Below are positions 47,358 to 56,328 of a stretch of DNA of 64,000 nt, piece by piece (within the stretch, counting starts at the first letter, position 1; every line of letters starts with the position of its first letter). The stretch covers positions 1 through 64,000 of the forward strand of contig JADGDV010000006.1 in the NCBI GenBank assembly GCA_016744695.1. Direction: 5' to 3'. The position numbers were made by a program, and so were the translations under genes. The notes beneath the pieces were generated by a model. The model searched no databases. It saw only the letters and a program-made list of their open reading frames with translations, and was not told where the DNA came from. Source of the DNA: Hahellaceae bacterium. Lineage in GTDB: Bacteria > Pseudomonadota > Gammaproteobacteria > Pseudomonadales > Oleiphilaceae.

Positions 47358-47446
47358 AAGTAGGTTATGGAAACGTATCTCACTTTATTAAAGCTTATAA
47401 AAGTAAGTATGGTGTTACTCCAAAGAAAGAGAATTGTATTTTCTAA
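47321..47446 (+). pseudogene. C-terminal remnant of an AraC-family regulator
   Basis: Translation of 47321-47446 in the frame with stop TAA 47444-47446 gives PTVTETALEVGYGNVSHFIK, continuing AYKSKYGVTPKK. This matches the last helix-turn-helix of AraC/XylS proteins (ALELGY-x-x-x-SHF-x-R-x-F-x-x-x-GVTP). No start codon, ligand domain or first HTH is present. It overlaps the parE 3' end out of frame. It looks like the leftover of a gene removed when parDE arrived or when the adjacent region was deleted. Confidence 0.75.
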
Positions 47447-47491
47447 TTGTTGCTTACAGTTTAGGCCATGTATAAATACACCTTTAATTTA

Positions 47492-48076
47492 CTACCTAAA
47501 TACCTTTAACCTCATAACCAAAACAAACAGCACTCCAACAATCGCACCATAAAGATGAGCATCAACTGCAACGGGGCCGGATACTAATTTAGACATAAAC
47601 GAGATGTCGCCGTTAACCTGCTCCATCGCAATTTTAAACCCAGTAAGCCCTAATGCGGCAATTCTGAAAATTTTAGGGTAACTGGTATCTGTAGCTAAGG
47701 CATACACAACCAGCGCATAAAGGCTACCAGACAAACCCACATACCAGTACACCTTCGGACTAAAAAACCACATTAAAGCGCTAATAAGCAAAGACGCAAT
47801 CAACCACAAAATAATAGTGCGCACCGGTCTTCCCAGAGGCCGAAATAGTGCAAGCATTAGAGCAAAACACAGACCATTCATCAACAAGTGCGTCCAGTTC
47901 AAATGATCTAAATGCCCGGTTAATAGCCGCCACCACTCACCATTAGCAATCGCACTTCGCTGATAGCGAGCATCAAAAATATTAAAATAATCAATGCTCT
48001 CAATAAGCACCGCCGGAAGTAAAATAGCCAACAATATTGTAAGCGCATTTTTTGGTGAGACTTGAAGAATACTCAT
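47492..48076 (-). CDS. rrtA: rhombosortase (rhomboid-family intramembrane protease)
   Basis: The 194-residue protein has six predicted membrane spans. Rhomboid features are present: WWRLLTGHLDHLNWTHLLMNG in the first half, the catalytic Ser in YVGLSGSLYALVVYA and the catalytic His in VAVDAHLYGAIVG. The short form with DAHL-x-G fits rhombosortase, which processes proteins bearing GlyGly-CTERM tails. No protein in this window has a GlyGly-CTERM tail that I can see. It is 37 bp downstream of the TPP enzyme gene. Confidence 0.8.
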   Translation of the reverse strand: MSILQVSPKNALTILLAILLPAVLIESIDYFNIFDARYQRSAIANGEWWRLLTGHLDHLNWTHLLMNGLCFALMLALFRPLGRPVRTIILWLIASLLISALMWFFSPKVYWYVGLSGSLYALVVYALATDTSYPKIFRIAALGLTGFKIAMEQVNGDISFMSKLVSGPVAVDAHLYGAIVGVLFVLVMRLKVFR

Positions 48077-48113
48077 TAATTACTACTCTTGGTTATTTGG
48101 TAATGTACATATT

Positions 48114-49772
48114 TCAAGGCGCAATCTTTTTCTTCAGTGCTCGGGTCAGTGGCAACGGTAGGCTGGGTAGAGAGCGTAATAACCAAGGCAAGACCTTACG
48201 TTTCACTCCATTTAGAGATTCCGGCACCATCACTTCAATCAAGTTTGGCCCCGAATACGCCAACGCATACTCCAACGCTTTATTGAACTCTTCGGCAGTG
48301 CTAACGCGCACACCATGAACCCCCATACCTTGGGCCAATTGCGAGAAATTTAGGACAGGGCCACTCAGATCCAACTGGGACTTAGCTTTTTCACCAACAG
48401 ACTCTACACCCACACGCTCCAGCTCAATATTGAGCACTGAATAAGAAGCATTGTTAAAAATAATGCTAGTAACATTCAACTGTTCGCGCGCCATAGTCCA
48501 CAACGCTTGATTGGTATACATAGCGGTGCCATCACCAATCAGCGCCATTACAGGGCGATCAGGGCAGGCAATCGCCGCACCAACAGCATTAGGCAAGCCT
48601 TGTCCTATAGCACCTCCAGTAAGGGTAATCATATCGTGACGTGGCGCGCCCTCGGTCATAACATTTAGCATCAGACCAGAGGTAATGGCTTCATCAACAA
48701 TAATGGCATTTTCTGGCAATAAGTGACCCACAGCTTTACACACTTTTTCGGCAGTGAGATCTCCACGTGGAAAATCAGGGCGTTTCGGCTCCTGCAACAT
48801 GGGTATTGTCTGAGAAGCACCTAAAGCGTCGGCGAGTTTATTCAGGCTAGCCGTCGTATCATGCTCCGGACTGGCCAGAGTATGTACCGTGCAACTATCT
48901 GGCACTAGATAACTTTTTTTACCCGGGTAAGCAAAGAAAGAGACAGGGGCTTTGCAATCTAGCAGAATCAGGTTATCTACATCTGCCAATTGTATGCTGG
49001 CTAGTTCCGCCAGATAGGCAATCCTTTCTACTGGGGGTAAACCTGCGCCACGCTCAATACGAACAGGAAAGGTTTCAGCAAACATTTTCACGCCGTTATT
49101 AGCCGCAATTTTGGCAGCCGCCAACAAGCTTGGCTCACGTAATGCACGCCCTCCTAATAAAAACGCCGATTTTTTACCTGAGCGAATGGCGGCGGCAATG
49201 CCTTCGACCAAGGCATCATCTGCTACGGGAGCAGAGGCTTGAGGAGGCACATCACAAGGTACGCCACCCTCACCCCAAGAAACATCCGCAGGTAGAATCA
49301 AGGTCGCTACTTGGCCTGGTAAACCACGTGCTGCAGTGATCGCATCGGCGGTATCTTTACAAAGTGCTTCAGTAGTTTGTGAGGTACGGACAAACCCAGG
49401 GGACACATTGCGAGCAACGGTTTCAATATCCGATTGTAGCTGGGCATCATATTTCACATGGTGGGTCGCATGATCACCCACGATATTAATCATAGGCACC
49501 TTGCCTTTACGGGCATTGTGCAGGTTCGCCAAACCATTACCTAAACCACACCCCAAGTGCAGCAAAGTAGCAGCGGGTTTATCTGCCATACGCGCGTAGC
49601 CATCGGCGGCGCCCGTAGCCACACCTTCAAATAGAGCCAGTACCGCCTTCATTTTTGGTTCGTTATCAAGAGCGGCTACAAAATGCATTTCACTGGTGCC
49701 AGGGTTAGTGAAACACACTTCCACGCCAGCATCGACCAGGGTTTTCATTAGAGCTTGTGCGCCATTTGGCAT
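48114..49772 (-). CDS. acetolactate synthase-like thiamine-diphosphate enzyme
   Basis: The 552-residue protein has the three domains of ThDP decarboxylase/acetolactate synthase-type enzymes. The Pyr domain carries the catalytic Glu in LALFEGVATGAADGYARM. A central domain follows, then the PP domain with GGAIGQGLPNAVGAAIA and the ThDP motif IGDGTAMYTNQALWTM...FNNASYSVL. It belongs to the IlvB-like family whose members include several non-acetolactate enzymes (benzoylformate decarboxylase-like). The start is one base after the dehydrogenase stop. Base composition is visibly richer in G+C than neighbouring genes. Substrate is not deducible. Confidence 0.85.
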   Translation of the reverse strand: MPNGAQALMKTLVDAGVEVCFTNPGTSEMHFVAALDNEPKMKAVLALFEGVATGAADGYARMADKPAATLLHLGCGLGNGLANLHNARKGKVPMINIVGDHATHHVKYDAQLQSDIETVARNVSPGFVRTSQTTEALCKDTADAITAARGLPGQVATLILPADVSWGEGGVPCDVPPQASAPVADDALVEGIAAAIRSGKKSAFLLGGRALREPSLLAAAKIAANNGVKMFAETFPVRIERGAGLPPVERIAYLAELASIQLADVDNLILLDCKAPVSFFAYPGKKSYLVPDSCTVHTLASPEHDTTASLNKLADALGASQTIPMLQEPKRPDFPRGDLTAEKVCKAVGHLLPENAIIVDEAITSGLMLNVMTEGAPRHDMITLTGGAIGQGLPNAVGAAIACPDRPVMALIGDGTAMYTNQALWTMAREQLNVTSIIFNNASYSVLNIELERVGVESVGEKAKSQLDLSGPVLNFSQLAQGMGVHGVRVSTAEEFNKALEYALAYSGPNLIEVMVPESLNGVKRKVLPWLLRSLPSLPLPLTRALKKKIAP

Positions 49773-51428
49773 TTATAATTCTCCTACTGCGTCTTCGCTG
49801 ATATGGGTATCGCTAATAATTGATCGGGCTGCTTTACGGGCTGTCATAATACAACCCGGCAGGAAAGTACCTTCCAGTGATCGTTTGCCATTGGAACCAC
49901 CGCCGCCAAACCCTGCGGCTTCACCGACGCAGTATAATCCGAGTACCGGTTGGTCTTCGGCTCCCACTACTTTGCAATCAATATCGGTGCATAAACCACC
50001 GAGACTTTTACGAGTAACCAGTTGCATACGAATAGCAATAAAAGGGCCGGCTCCCGTTTTTTGTATCGGTGCAGGTTTGCAGGTACGTAGCTTGTCTGGT
50101 CCCCACTGTCGAGCGTGAAGAATATTACGAATCTGATCGTCGTTTTCCAGTTGGTTACCCTTGTCAAAATTTTCATCAAATTCGTCTGCGGTCGCTTGTA
50201 ACACTGCTGGAGCAATGTCCTGAGAACACGTCAGAGCATTCATTTTTTCCGTTAGACCTTCCAAGGTATCATCCACCAGAAAATCCCTACTTTCGCTTGC
50301 CATTTGTTTGATAAGATTTTTATTACCCAACAACAGTTCTTTCGCGAAACGGATAAACTGCTTATCACGAATTCGCTGGTTGTGCTCTGCACCAGAAATT
50401 GCAAATTCTTTAATGGCAATGCGCCAGTTAAGTAAGTGCCAAGTCCAAGGTTTTTCCTGTTGCGCTACTCGCTGGCATAACTCGTGAGTATCAAATCCGG
50501 TAACCAAAGGTTTCGGACCAATACGCTTACCTTCGCTATTGAGCCAAAGTGCCGATTTACACGGAATAGTGGATAAACCATGGCCTTCAAAATGCGGATA
50601 TGGATGTGGAAAACCCGCCGCGTAATTCCACATTTCACCTGCGTTCACAATATAACCGCCCAGTTTATTCTCAACTTCATGATGCAGCTTACCGTCGGCA
50701 TAAGGGTGAGCACCATTAAGCATGGTATCTGGCAATGCACGGTGTTTCGGCCAGTTACGACGACACTCTGGATGGCTGCCATTAATACCGCCGGTAGCCA
50801 TCACCACGACTGGCGCATGAAATTCAATCTGCTCACCCGTTTCTTCATTAACACCTAACGCACCGACCACCCGGTCACCCTTGGGTGTCAATGAAGAAAC
50901 CAACTCAGAAATACGGTGTCGATGCAGCAAGGTTAAACGATTATCCTTATTGGCGGTATGCATTGCAGCAATCATTGTACGCGTAAGCTCACGAGACGTA
51001 CCCCACACCACATGATAACGAGGTACACTATTACCATTACCATACATACCACGCTCAACCCAGTTGACCGCAGGCATAAACTTAACGCCTTCGTTTTTCA
51101 ACCAGTCGAACACCTCAGTACAGGAATTTTCGACATAATATTTCGCCCAGTTGAGCGAATGCTTGTCGTCGCTATCTAGTTCCCCGAAGCGAATCCAGTC
51201 ACGTAGAGCACGCTCAGGCGAATCGGGGATTTTCATCGATGCCTGCAGCGAGGTACCAACCAACATCATCCCCCCAAAAGCCCATAACGCCAATCCACCA
51301 AGACGCTCTGGCGTGTCACGATCAACTAGAGTAACGGTTTTACCAGCACGTAGCAGCTCCAATGCGGTAACGATACCGCTAATACCCCCACCCACCACCA
51401 AGACATCGGAAGAAATTTTATTAGCCAT
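49773..51428 (-). CDS. FAD-dependent dehydrogenase (KstD/fumarate-reductase-like)
   Basis: The 551-residue flavoprotein has an N-terminal FAD-binding Rossmann motif (SSDVLVVGGGISGIVTALEL), a middle catalytic domain, and the C-terminal FAD motif GLYCVGEAAGFGGGGSNGK...LEGTFLPGCIM. The overall form resembles FAD-binding dehydrogenases related to 3-ketosteroid delta-1-dehydrogenase. No signal peptide is seen. It abuts the TPP-enzyme gene at 49772/49773, so the two probably form an operon and may act in one pathway. The function of the pair is unknown. Confidence 0.85.
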   Translation of the reverse strand: MANKISSDVLVVGGGISGIVTALELLRAGKTVTLVDRDTPERLGGLALWAFGGMMLVGTSLQASMKIPDSPERALRDWIRFGELDSDDKHSLNWAKYYVENSCTEVFDWLKNEGVKFMPAVNWVERGMYGNGNSVPRYHVVWGTSRELTRTMIAAMHTANKDNRLTLLHRHRISELVSSLTPKGDRVVGALGVNEETGEQIEFHAPVVVMATGGINGSHPECRRNWPKHRALPDTMLNGAHPYADGKLHHEVENKLGGYIVNAGEMWNYAAGFPHPYPHFEGHGLSTIPCKSALWLNSEGKRIGPKPLVTGFDTHELCQRVAQQEKPWTWHLLNWRIAIKEFAISGAEHNQRIRDKQFIRFAKELLLGNKNLIKQMASESRDFLVDDTLEGLTEKMNALTCSQDIAPAVLQATADEFDENFDKGNQLENDDQIRNILHARQWGPDKLRTCKPAPIQKTGAGPFIAIRMQLVTRKSLGGLCTDIDCKVVGAEDQPVLGLYCVGEAAGFGGGGSNGKRSLEGTFLPGCIMTARKAARSIISDTHISEDAVGEL

Positions 51429-51508
51429 TAAAACTGTCCTTTTTTTATCATTTTAATAATATAAAGGATACCGATATAATAGGCTTCATTTATATCAGGT
51501 GCTCTATA

Positions 51509-52366
51509 TTGTTTTCACTCGGCATGCGTTACATGATACTCAGCGCCTTTGGCTTTTCAATTATGGCTGTGTGCGTGAAGCTGGCAAGTCAGCAAGGCAT
51601 TCCCGTTTTAGAAATTGTAGCGGCCCGTGCTTTGGTGTCTCTGGCCTTAAGCTATGTTGATGTAAAACGAAAAGGCATTTCACTTTTAGGTCACAAAAAA
51701 CATTTACTGGTGGCAAGAGGGGCTGTCGGTGTTGTAGCCTTAATTTGTGTCTACTACTCCGTCACTCACCTCCCCTTAGCTGAAGCCACTGTTTTACAGT
51801 ATTTACACCCTATGTTCACGGCAATACTGGCGTTAATATTCTTAAAAGAACACATTCATTTATCGCTTATATTAAGTATTATCTGCAGCTTTATCGGCTT
51901 ATTATTTATTGCACGCCCAGAAATCATTTTTGGTTTAACAGGTAATGATCTCTCATATTTTGCGATGGGTGCGGCTTTGCTAGGCGCATTTGGCAGCGCC
52001 ATCGCCTATGTATTGGTTCGAAAACTAAATGAAACTGAAGATGCGTCTGTTATTATTTTTTACTTCCCGCTGATTGCATTACCCATATCTATCGTCTTAT
52101 TAGGTCGTGATTTTGTAATGCCTGATATCTGGACATGTTTTATATTATTATTAGTAGGTATCTTCACGCAAGTTGGCCAAATAGGCCTCACCAAAGCAAT
52201 GAAAACAGAAGCGGCCGGCAGAGCAACCGCGTTCTCCTACCTTCAAGTGGTGTTTGCGGTAATACTGGGCTGGATGATCTTTAGTGAGATACCTGATTTT
52301 TGGGTTATTCTAGGAGGAGGGTTTATTGTGACAGGGGCTATTCTGAATGCTTTTTGGAAACATTAA
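51509..52366 (+). CDS. EamA/DMT-superfamily transporter
   Basis: The 285-residue protein has about ten membrane spans in two EamA repeats (FGFSIMAVCVKLASQ in the first, EAAGRATAFSYLQVVFAVILG in the second). The predicted start is TTG at 51509 with AGGTG seven bases upstream; an in-frame ATG at 51524 lacks a clear Shine-Dalgarno. The family exports metabolites or amino-acid-like compounds. Its stop overlaps the convergent gene's 3' end by 29 bases. It is divergent from the FAD-dehydrogenase gene. Confidence 0.85.
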   Translation: MFSLGMRYMILSAFGFSIMAVCVKLASQQGIPVLEIVAARALVSLALSYVDVKRKGISLLGHKKHLLVARGAVGVVALICVYYSVTHLPLAEATVLQYLHPMFTAILALIFLKEHIHLSLILSIICSFIGLLFIARPEIIFGLTGNDLSYFAMGAALLGAFGSAIAYVLVRKLNETEDASVIIFYFPLIALPISIVLLGRDFVMPDIWTCFILLLVGIFTQVGQIGLTKAMKTEAAGRATAFSYLQVVFAVILGWMIFSEIPDFWVILGGGFIVTGAILNAFWKH

Positions 52367-54182
52367 ATAACTGATCCATTTCTCGTCTCAAACGAATAAA
52401 GCTAGCCTCTTCAGACATAGTATTCAGCGGTTTCGCTAACCTTTCTTTCGTTGTATAACCGACAGGATCTTCGAGAAAGTTAGCCACTTGGCGCTCAGCT
52501 GATTGCTTCTCTTGTGCATAATGAGCAATGAGCTCCCCGTCAACATATTCAGCCGCTCTCTTGGCCTCTCGGTCAATATCAATATGCTCTACCACCCGTT
52601 GAGCACCTTGTTTACGTAATTCTTGCTGGGTGATGTCTAATTTAAAGGAATCCGTTTGCTCTATATCTTCGGTAAAACCATTATTAGTTTGGTATTGTTC
52701 AATCTCTGTTTTTTGACCTAAAGTGAGTGTCATCTCCCTCTCCCCTTTTCTGCTATCAAGAAACTCTCGTTTAGCGCTAAATTCTGCACTAAAATCTGAC
52801 AAACCGGATAGCACTTGGTCGAGATGCTGTTTTTCTGTCTGTGCCAGAGCCTGATATTCCGGGTGCTGCTGAACCACACCCTTAAAAAGCTGCGTAGATA
52901 CTTGAATAGGGTCAGGCAAGATAGCCGCCACAGCCTCTTGAGTGGCCACTTTCGCCAAAGCGCCACCTAACATTTTGCTTAACCCACTCATATAAAACGC
53001 ATCAGCTTGAGTGTCTTTCTCATTCAGTTGATCTACTGAAAAATCAATTTGGTTTTCTAGTAATTTCAAATTATTGCTTGCCGAAGCGGCTATTTTCCCT
53101 TGACCTTCTACAGTAAATAAATCAAACCCTGCGGCTTGCAAACTAGAGGTAATATTAAGCTTATAATTATCAGTACCATTTTCACCTACATCTGTTTGAT
53201 CTTCATACAGCGCGGTAAGTGAATGCTCTGATAAGTGCTTATTCACACTATACTCAACCAGCAAGGTTTGAAGCTCCTCGCCTTCTTTATCTTTATAATC
53301 CTTTAATGACAATGAGTAGCTGCTTAACTCACCTTGCCCAAAAACATCTAAATCAGAGAGTTCTGTTAAATCCCCTTTACCGGCAAAAAAACGATCAGCA
53401 AGCGCACCTAATCCGTTCATTAAATCATTTAACGCTTCTTTCTCTCCTTTGCTTAAGTCACCTTCCACCTTGTAACTGACTGAAATTTCACGTGCTAACA
53501 CATGACTTGAATATTCATTTTTTGGCTTACGTTCATCGGCATACCTCAAATCAATATTAATTACATCACCATCACTGGTTTTTACTTGTAATGAAAAGCT
53601 ATCTCGTCGGGTAAGGTTTGAGTTATAGCCCCGATTAACACCATTCTGATAGTCATTTTTTAATGAATTAATATCACTGGTTAAGCGAGCCTGACTTTTT
53701 TGCATATACTCACTTACGGTTTCGTCCAGCATACCCAAGCCATTCAAAATATCACCTGCCCCAAGGTAACCATCTTGCAAAGCCTGACTAACCGCATTTA
53801 CGGTTTCATCCATAGCACTAAAATCATAGCCGTCACGCTCACCATAATAAAGTTGTTGACCTGCGGCACCAATAAAACGATTTTCAACTTGCTCAAGGGT
53901 TTTGGGGTTTGAATAAAATTCAGATGTTACTTCTACCCATTTTTCTCTAGGAAAAGTTCGGGCAAACTCATCGATTAAGCTCTGGTCAAGCACTTCTATA
54001 AGAATAACTTCAGGGCTTGCTTGCAAATTGACAGTCAGGCTTGTGCTATTGGGGCTTGCAAGCACTGGAGAGAGTGAGGCCTCCATAGCAAGAATATTTT
54101 TATCGCCTTGATGAATTGCAGGTGCTGTTAGCTTATTAGCCCCAACGTTCAGGGAAGTGTTATTTATAGACGGTGAATCCAT
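52338..54182 (-). CDS. large hypothetical protein with T-x-D-G-x-x-I-N signature
   Basis: The 614-residue soluble protein has no signal peptide or membrane span. A Ser/Asn-rich N-terminus is followed by a helical region (about 100-185), a strand-rich block at about 192-245 with SFSLQVKTSDGDVINIDLRY and ISVSYKVEGDLSKGEKEAL, a second strand block near 285-320 and a helical C-terminal half. The TSDGDVINIDL stretch resembles TEDGREINFSL in the 1932-3254 protein. No enzyme motif is visible and I do not recognise a family. It overlaps eamA at the 3' ends by 29 bases. Confidence 0.65.
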   Translation of the reverse strand: MDSPSINNTSLNVGANKLTAPAIHQGDKNILAMEASLSPVLASPNSTSLTVNLQASPEVILIEVLDQSLIDEFARTFPREKWVEVTSEFYSNPKTLEQVENRFIGAAGQQLYYGERDGYDFSAMDETVNAVSQALQDGYLGAGDILNGLGMLDETVSEYMQKSQARLTSDINSLKNDYQNGVNRGYNSNLTRRDSFSLQVKTSDGDVINIDLRYADERKPKNEYSSHVLAREISVSYKVEGDLSKGEKEALNDLMNGLGALADRFFAGKGDLTELSDLDVFGQGELSSYSLSLKDYKDKEGEELQTLLVEYSVNKHLSEHSLTALYEDQTDVGENGTDNYKLNITSSLQAAGFDLFTVEGQGKIAASASNNLKLLENQIDFSVDQLNEKDTQADAFYMSGLSKMLGGALAKVATQEAVAAILPDPIQVSTQLFKGVVQQHPEYQALAQTEKQHLDQVLSGLSDFSAEFSAKREFLDSRKGEREMTLTLGQKTEIEQYQTNNGFTEDIEQTDSFKLDITQQELRKQGAQRVVEHIDIDREAKRAAEYVDGELIAHYAQEKQSAERQVANFLEDPVGYTTKERLAKPLNTMSEEASFIRLRREMDQLFNVSKKHSE

Positions 54183-54272
54183 TACGCCACTCCATATTAA
54201 ATATGCCTAGTGGCCTTATCGGCTGTTTATTGGTTTACTTTACACCAAAAAGTATATTGAACTAAATAGATC

Positions 54273-54857
54273 CTACACCCCCACCCTTGTTAGGTTTACA
54301 AGGTTCTCAGCCATTTCGGTATTCCTTGTTTCACCAAAGCCTAGTTTCTTAGCCCAGTCATGACCAATAATAAAACACATGGTTAGATAAGCCACTCGCT
54401 CGGGGTTCTTAATGTTAGCCGATTTAAGGAGGTGAATTACCGTTTGTAAGAACTCTTGATAGACCCCAGCCATTTTATTAAAAACACTATTTTGGTGGCC
54501 TCCCTGACCAATTAACGCAAAGAACACGCTATTCTGAAGACTTATTTGATGAAACTTTTCTGAGCAAACAAAACTCATTAAGTTTTCTACGGATGGGTCA
54601 GTTTGTTGCTGAATAAACTGGCTTAGTGCTTCTCTGTATCGGTTAACGACTCTTTTTAAGAGTGCATCTAATAACTCATCACTTCCTGCAAAGTAATGAT
54701 GAATCATCGGCTGGTTGACCTTTGCTTCTTCAGCAATTTTACGCTGTGAAGCTTTCGCATATCCCTCTTTCAGGATTATTCGCTCAAACGCGTCTAAAAT
54801 TTGTTGGCGTTTTTCTTCACTTTTATTAGGTCGACCCATAGTGACAGAATTTCTCAT
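54273..54857 (-). CDS. TetR-family regulator
   Basis: The 194-residue protein has a TetR HTH at about residues 25-65 (ASQRKIAEEAKVNQPMIHHYF). The most likely start is either MRNSV or the internal Met (MGRPNKSEEKRQQ), which aligns with many TetR N-termini. The C-terminal ligand-binding part has no recognised subfamily. It is divergent from the serine hydrolase gene at 55007, and a CGATCGAT-cored imperfect palindrome lies in the gap, so local control is likely. Confidence 0.85.
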   Translation of the reverse strand: MRNSVTMGRPNKSEEKRQQILDAFERIILKEGYAKASQRKIAEEAKVNQPMIHHYFAGSDELLDALLKRVVNRYREALSQFIQQQTDPSVENLMSFVCSEKFHQISLQNSVFFALIGQGGHQNSVFNKMAGVYQEFLQTVIHLLKSANIKNPERVAYLTMCFIIGHDWAKKLGFGETRNTEMAENLVNLTRVGV

Positions 54858-54932
54858 TATTTTGAGGAGGAATTAGTGGCTCATGTGCAGCAGATTATAT
54901 ACCTAACTGGCAAAATATCTCCACAAACCTTT

Positions 54933-54952
54933 TATTTATCGATCGATCAATA
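54933..54952. promoter_or_regulatory. imperfect palindrome, possible TetR operator
   Basis: ATCGATCGAT (54938-54947) is a perfect core. The outer bases extend it to TATTTATCGATCGATCAATA (54933-54952) with one mismatched pair. It lies between the divergent TetR and serine hydrolase genes. Confidence 0.5.
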
Positions 54953-55006
54953 TACTATCAACTACTACTAACCATAAAAATATTATTTAACCGGCGGCCC
55001 CTAACA

Positions 55007-56236
55007 ATGACCAAGACAATAAAAATCAGCTTAAGGCTTATCCTGCCCTTAATCGCAATCAGTAGTATTATTTTAATCCTAAACTGGCAACGCGCCCTGC
55101 AACTGTACAGCACAATGAGATTGTTTGATGAAGATGTAATTGTCGAAAACTTCAGTCATATGGATCGTTTATTCCCTACGGTAGAAATTACCAGCACGTC
55201 AAAACCTTACTATTTTGAAAACAAACCAGTTGAGTTACCTAAAACGTTTCTATATCAAGAAGAAACGCGTTCACTAAATGATTTTATCGCGCGCAGTCAG
55301 ACCACTGCATTAGTTATTATCAAGGGAGATACAATAACGCATGAGTCCTACTACAAAGGAACTAATGCTGAAGATCGACGTATTTCTTGGTCCATGTCTA
55401 AATCTTTTTTATCGGCCATGTTTGGTGTTGCTGTAGAACAAGGCGCCATTAAAAGCCTTGATGAGGCCGTCACTGACTATGTACCCGAGTTGATAGGAAG
55501 CGGTTATGAAGGGGTATCTATAAAACATGTATTGCAAATGTCGAGCGGTATTCGCTTTAATGAAGACTATGGAGATTTTACTTCAGACATTAGCCGTTTT
55601 GGTCGAGTAATGGCATTGGGCGGGTCCTTTGATGAATTTGCTAGTGAATTGGTTAATGAACGAGAACCTGGCACGTACTTACATTATGTCAGCATAGACA
55701 CTCATGTACTGGGTATGGTTCTACGTAAAGCAACCGGACAAAATATTGTCGAGTATTTTAATAAATATTTGTGGTCTGAAATACAACCAGAAGCAAGCAC
55801 CTTATTTATTACTGACACCAAGGGAGAGCCTATGGTGCTAGGCGGTTTAAATATGCGTACGCGTGATTTTGCCAAGCTTGGCAAGTTATACCTTGATAAA
55901 GGGCGCTGGAATGGCAAGCAGGTAATACCAGAGGCATGGGTTAATAGCTCTGTAACGCCAGACGCAGACTATCTTAAACCAGGTAAACGTAAAGGCTCTG
56001 ACATGCTACTGGGCTATGGTTATCAGTGGTGGATTCCTGTTGATGCTGACCAAGAGTTCATGGCGATTGGTATTTATGATCAATTTATTTATGTTAACCA
56101 AAAAGCGAATGTGGTAATTGTTAAAAACTCAGTAAATCGTAATTTTATGGATAATGATTTTGAATCAGCCCATGAAACAGTCGCGGCTTTTCGAGCAATT
56201 GCCCAATCATTAACAGTTACGTCTATTCATGATTAA
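55007..56236 (+). CDS. serine hydrolase, beta-lactamase class C / NylB type
   Basis: The 409-residue protein has an N-terminal membrane anchor (residues 8-28, ISLRLILPLIAISSIILIL). The active-site SxxK motif SWSMSKSFLS is followed by YVSID as the Tyr motif, and a GIYDQFIYVNQ end replaces the KTG box. This is the 6-aminohexanoate-dimer hydrolase/esterase branch of the class C fold rather than an antibiotic beta-lactamase. It probably acts at the inner membrane on esters or amides. It is divergent from a TetR gene. Confidence 0.85.
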   Translation: MTKTIKISLRLILPLIAISSIILILNWQRALQLYSTMRLFDEDVIVENFSHMDRLFPTVEITSTSKPYYFENKPVELPKTFLYQEETRSLNDFIARSQTTALVIIKGDTITHESYYKGTNAEDRRISWSMSKSFLSAMFGVAVEQGAIKSLDEAVTDYVPELIGSGYEGVSIKHVLQMSSGIRFNEDYGDFTSDISRFGRVMALGGSFDEFASELVNEREPGTYLHYVSIDTHVLGMVLRKATGQNIVEYFNKYLWSEIQPEASTLFITDTKGEPMVLGGLNMRTRDFAKLGKLYLDKGRWNGKQVIPEAWVNSSVTPDADYLKPGKRKGSDMLLGYGYQWWIPVDADQEFMAIGIYDQFIYVNQKANVVIVKNSVNRNFMDNDFESAHETVAAFRAIAQSLTVTSIHD

Positions 56237-56328
56237 CCTAGCTTAATGATATGGTAAGCAATAACACCTTGAATAGTGTTATAACAATACTTAAAGTAGC
56301 CACCCGTTACCTGTATAGAGATTAGTTA

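Noticed and set aside
47367-47552. 61-residue ORF downstream of parE
   Set aside because: It overlaps the AraC remnant in a different frame and the rhombosortase 3' end, and matches no family.
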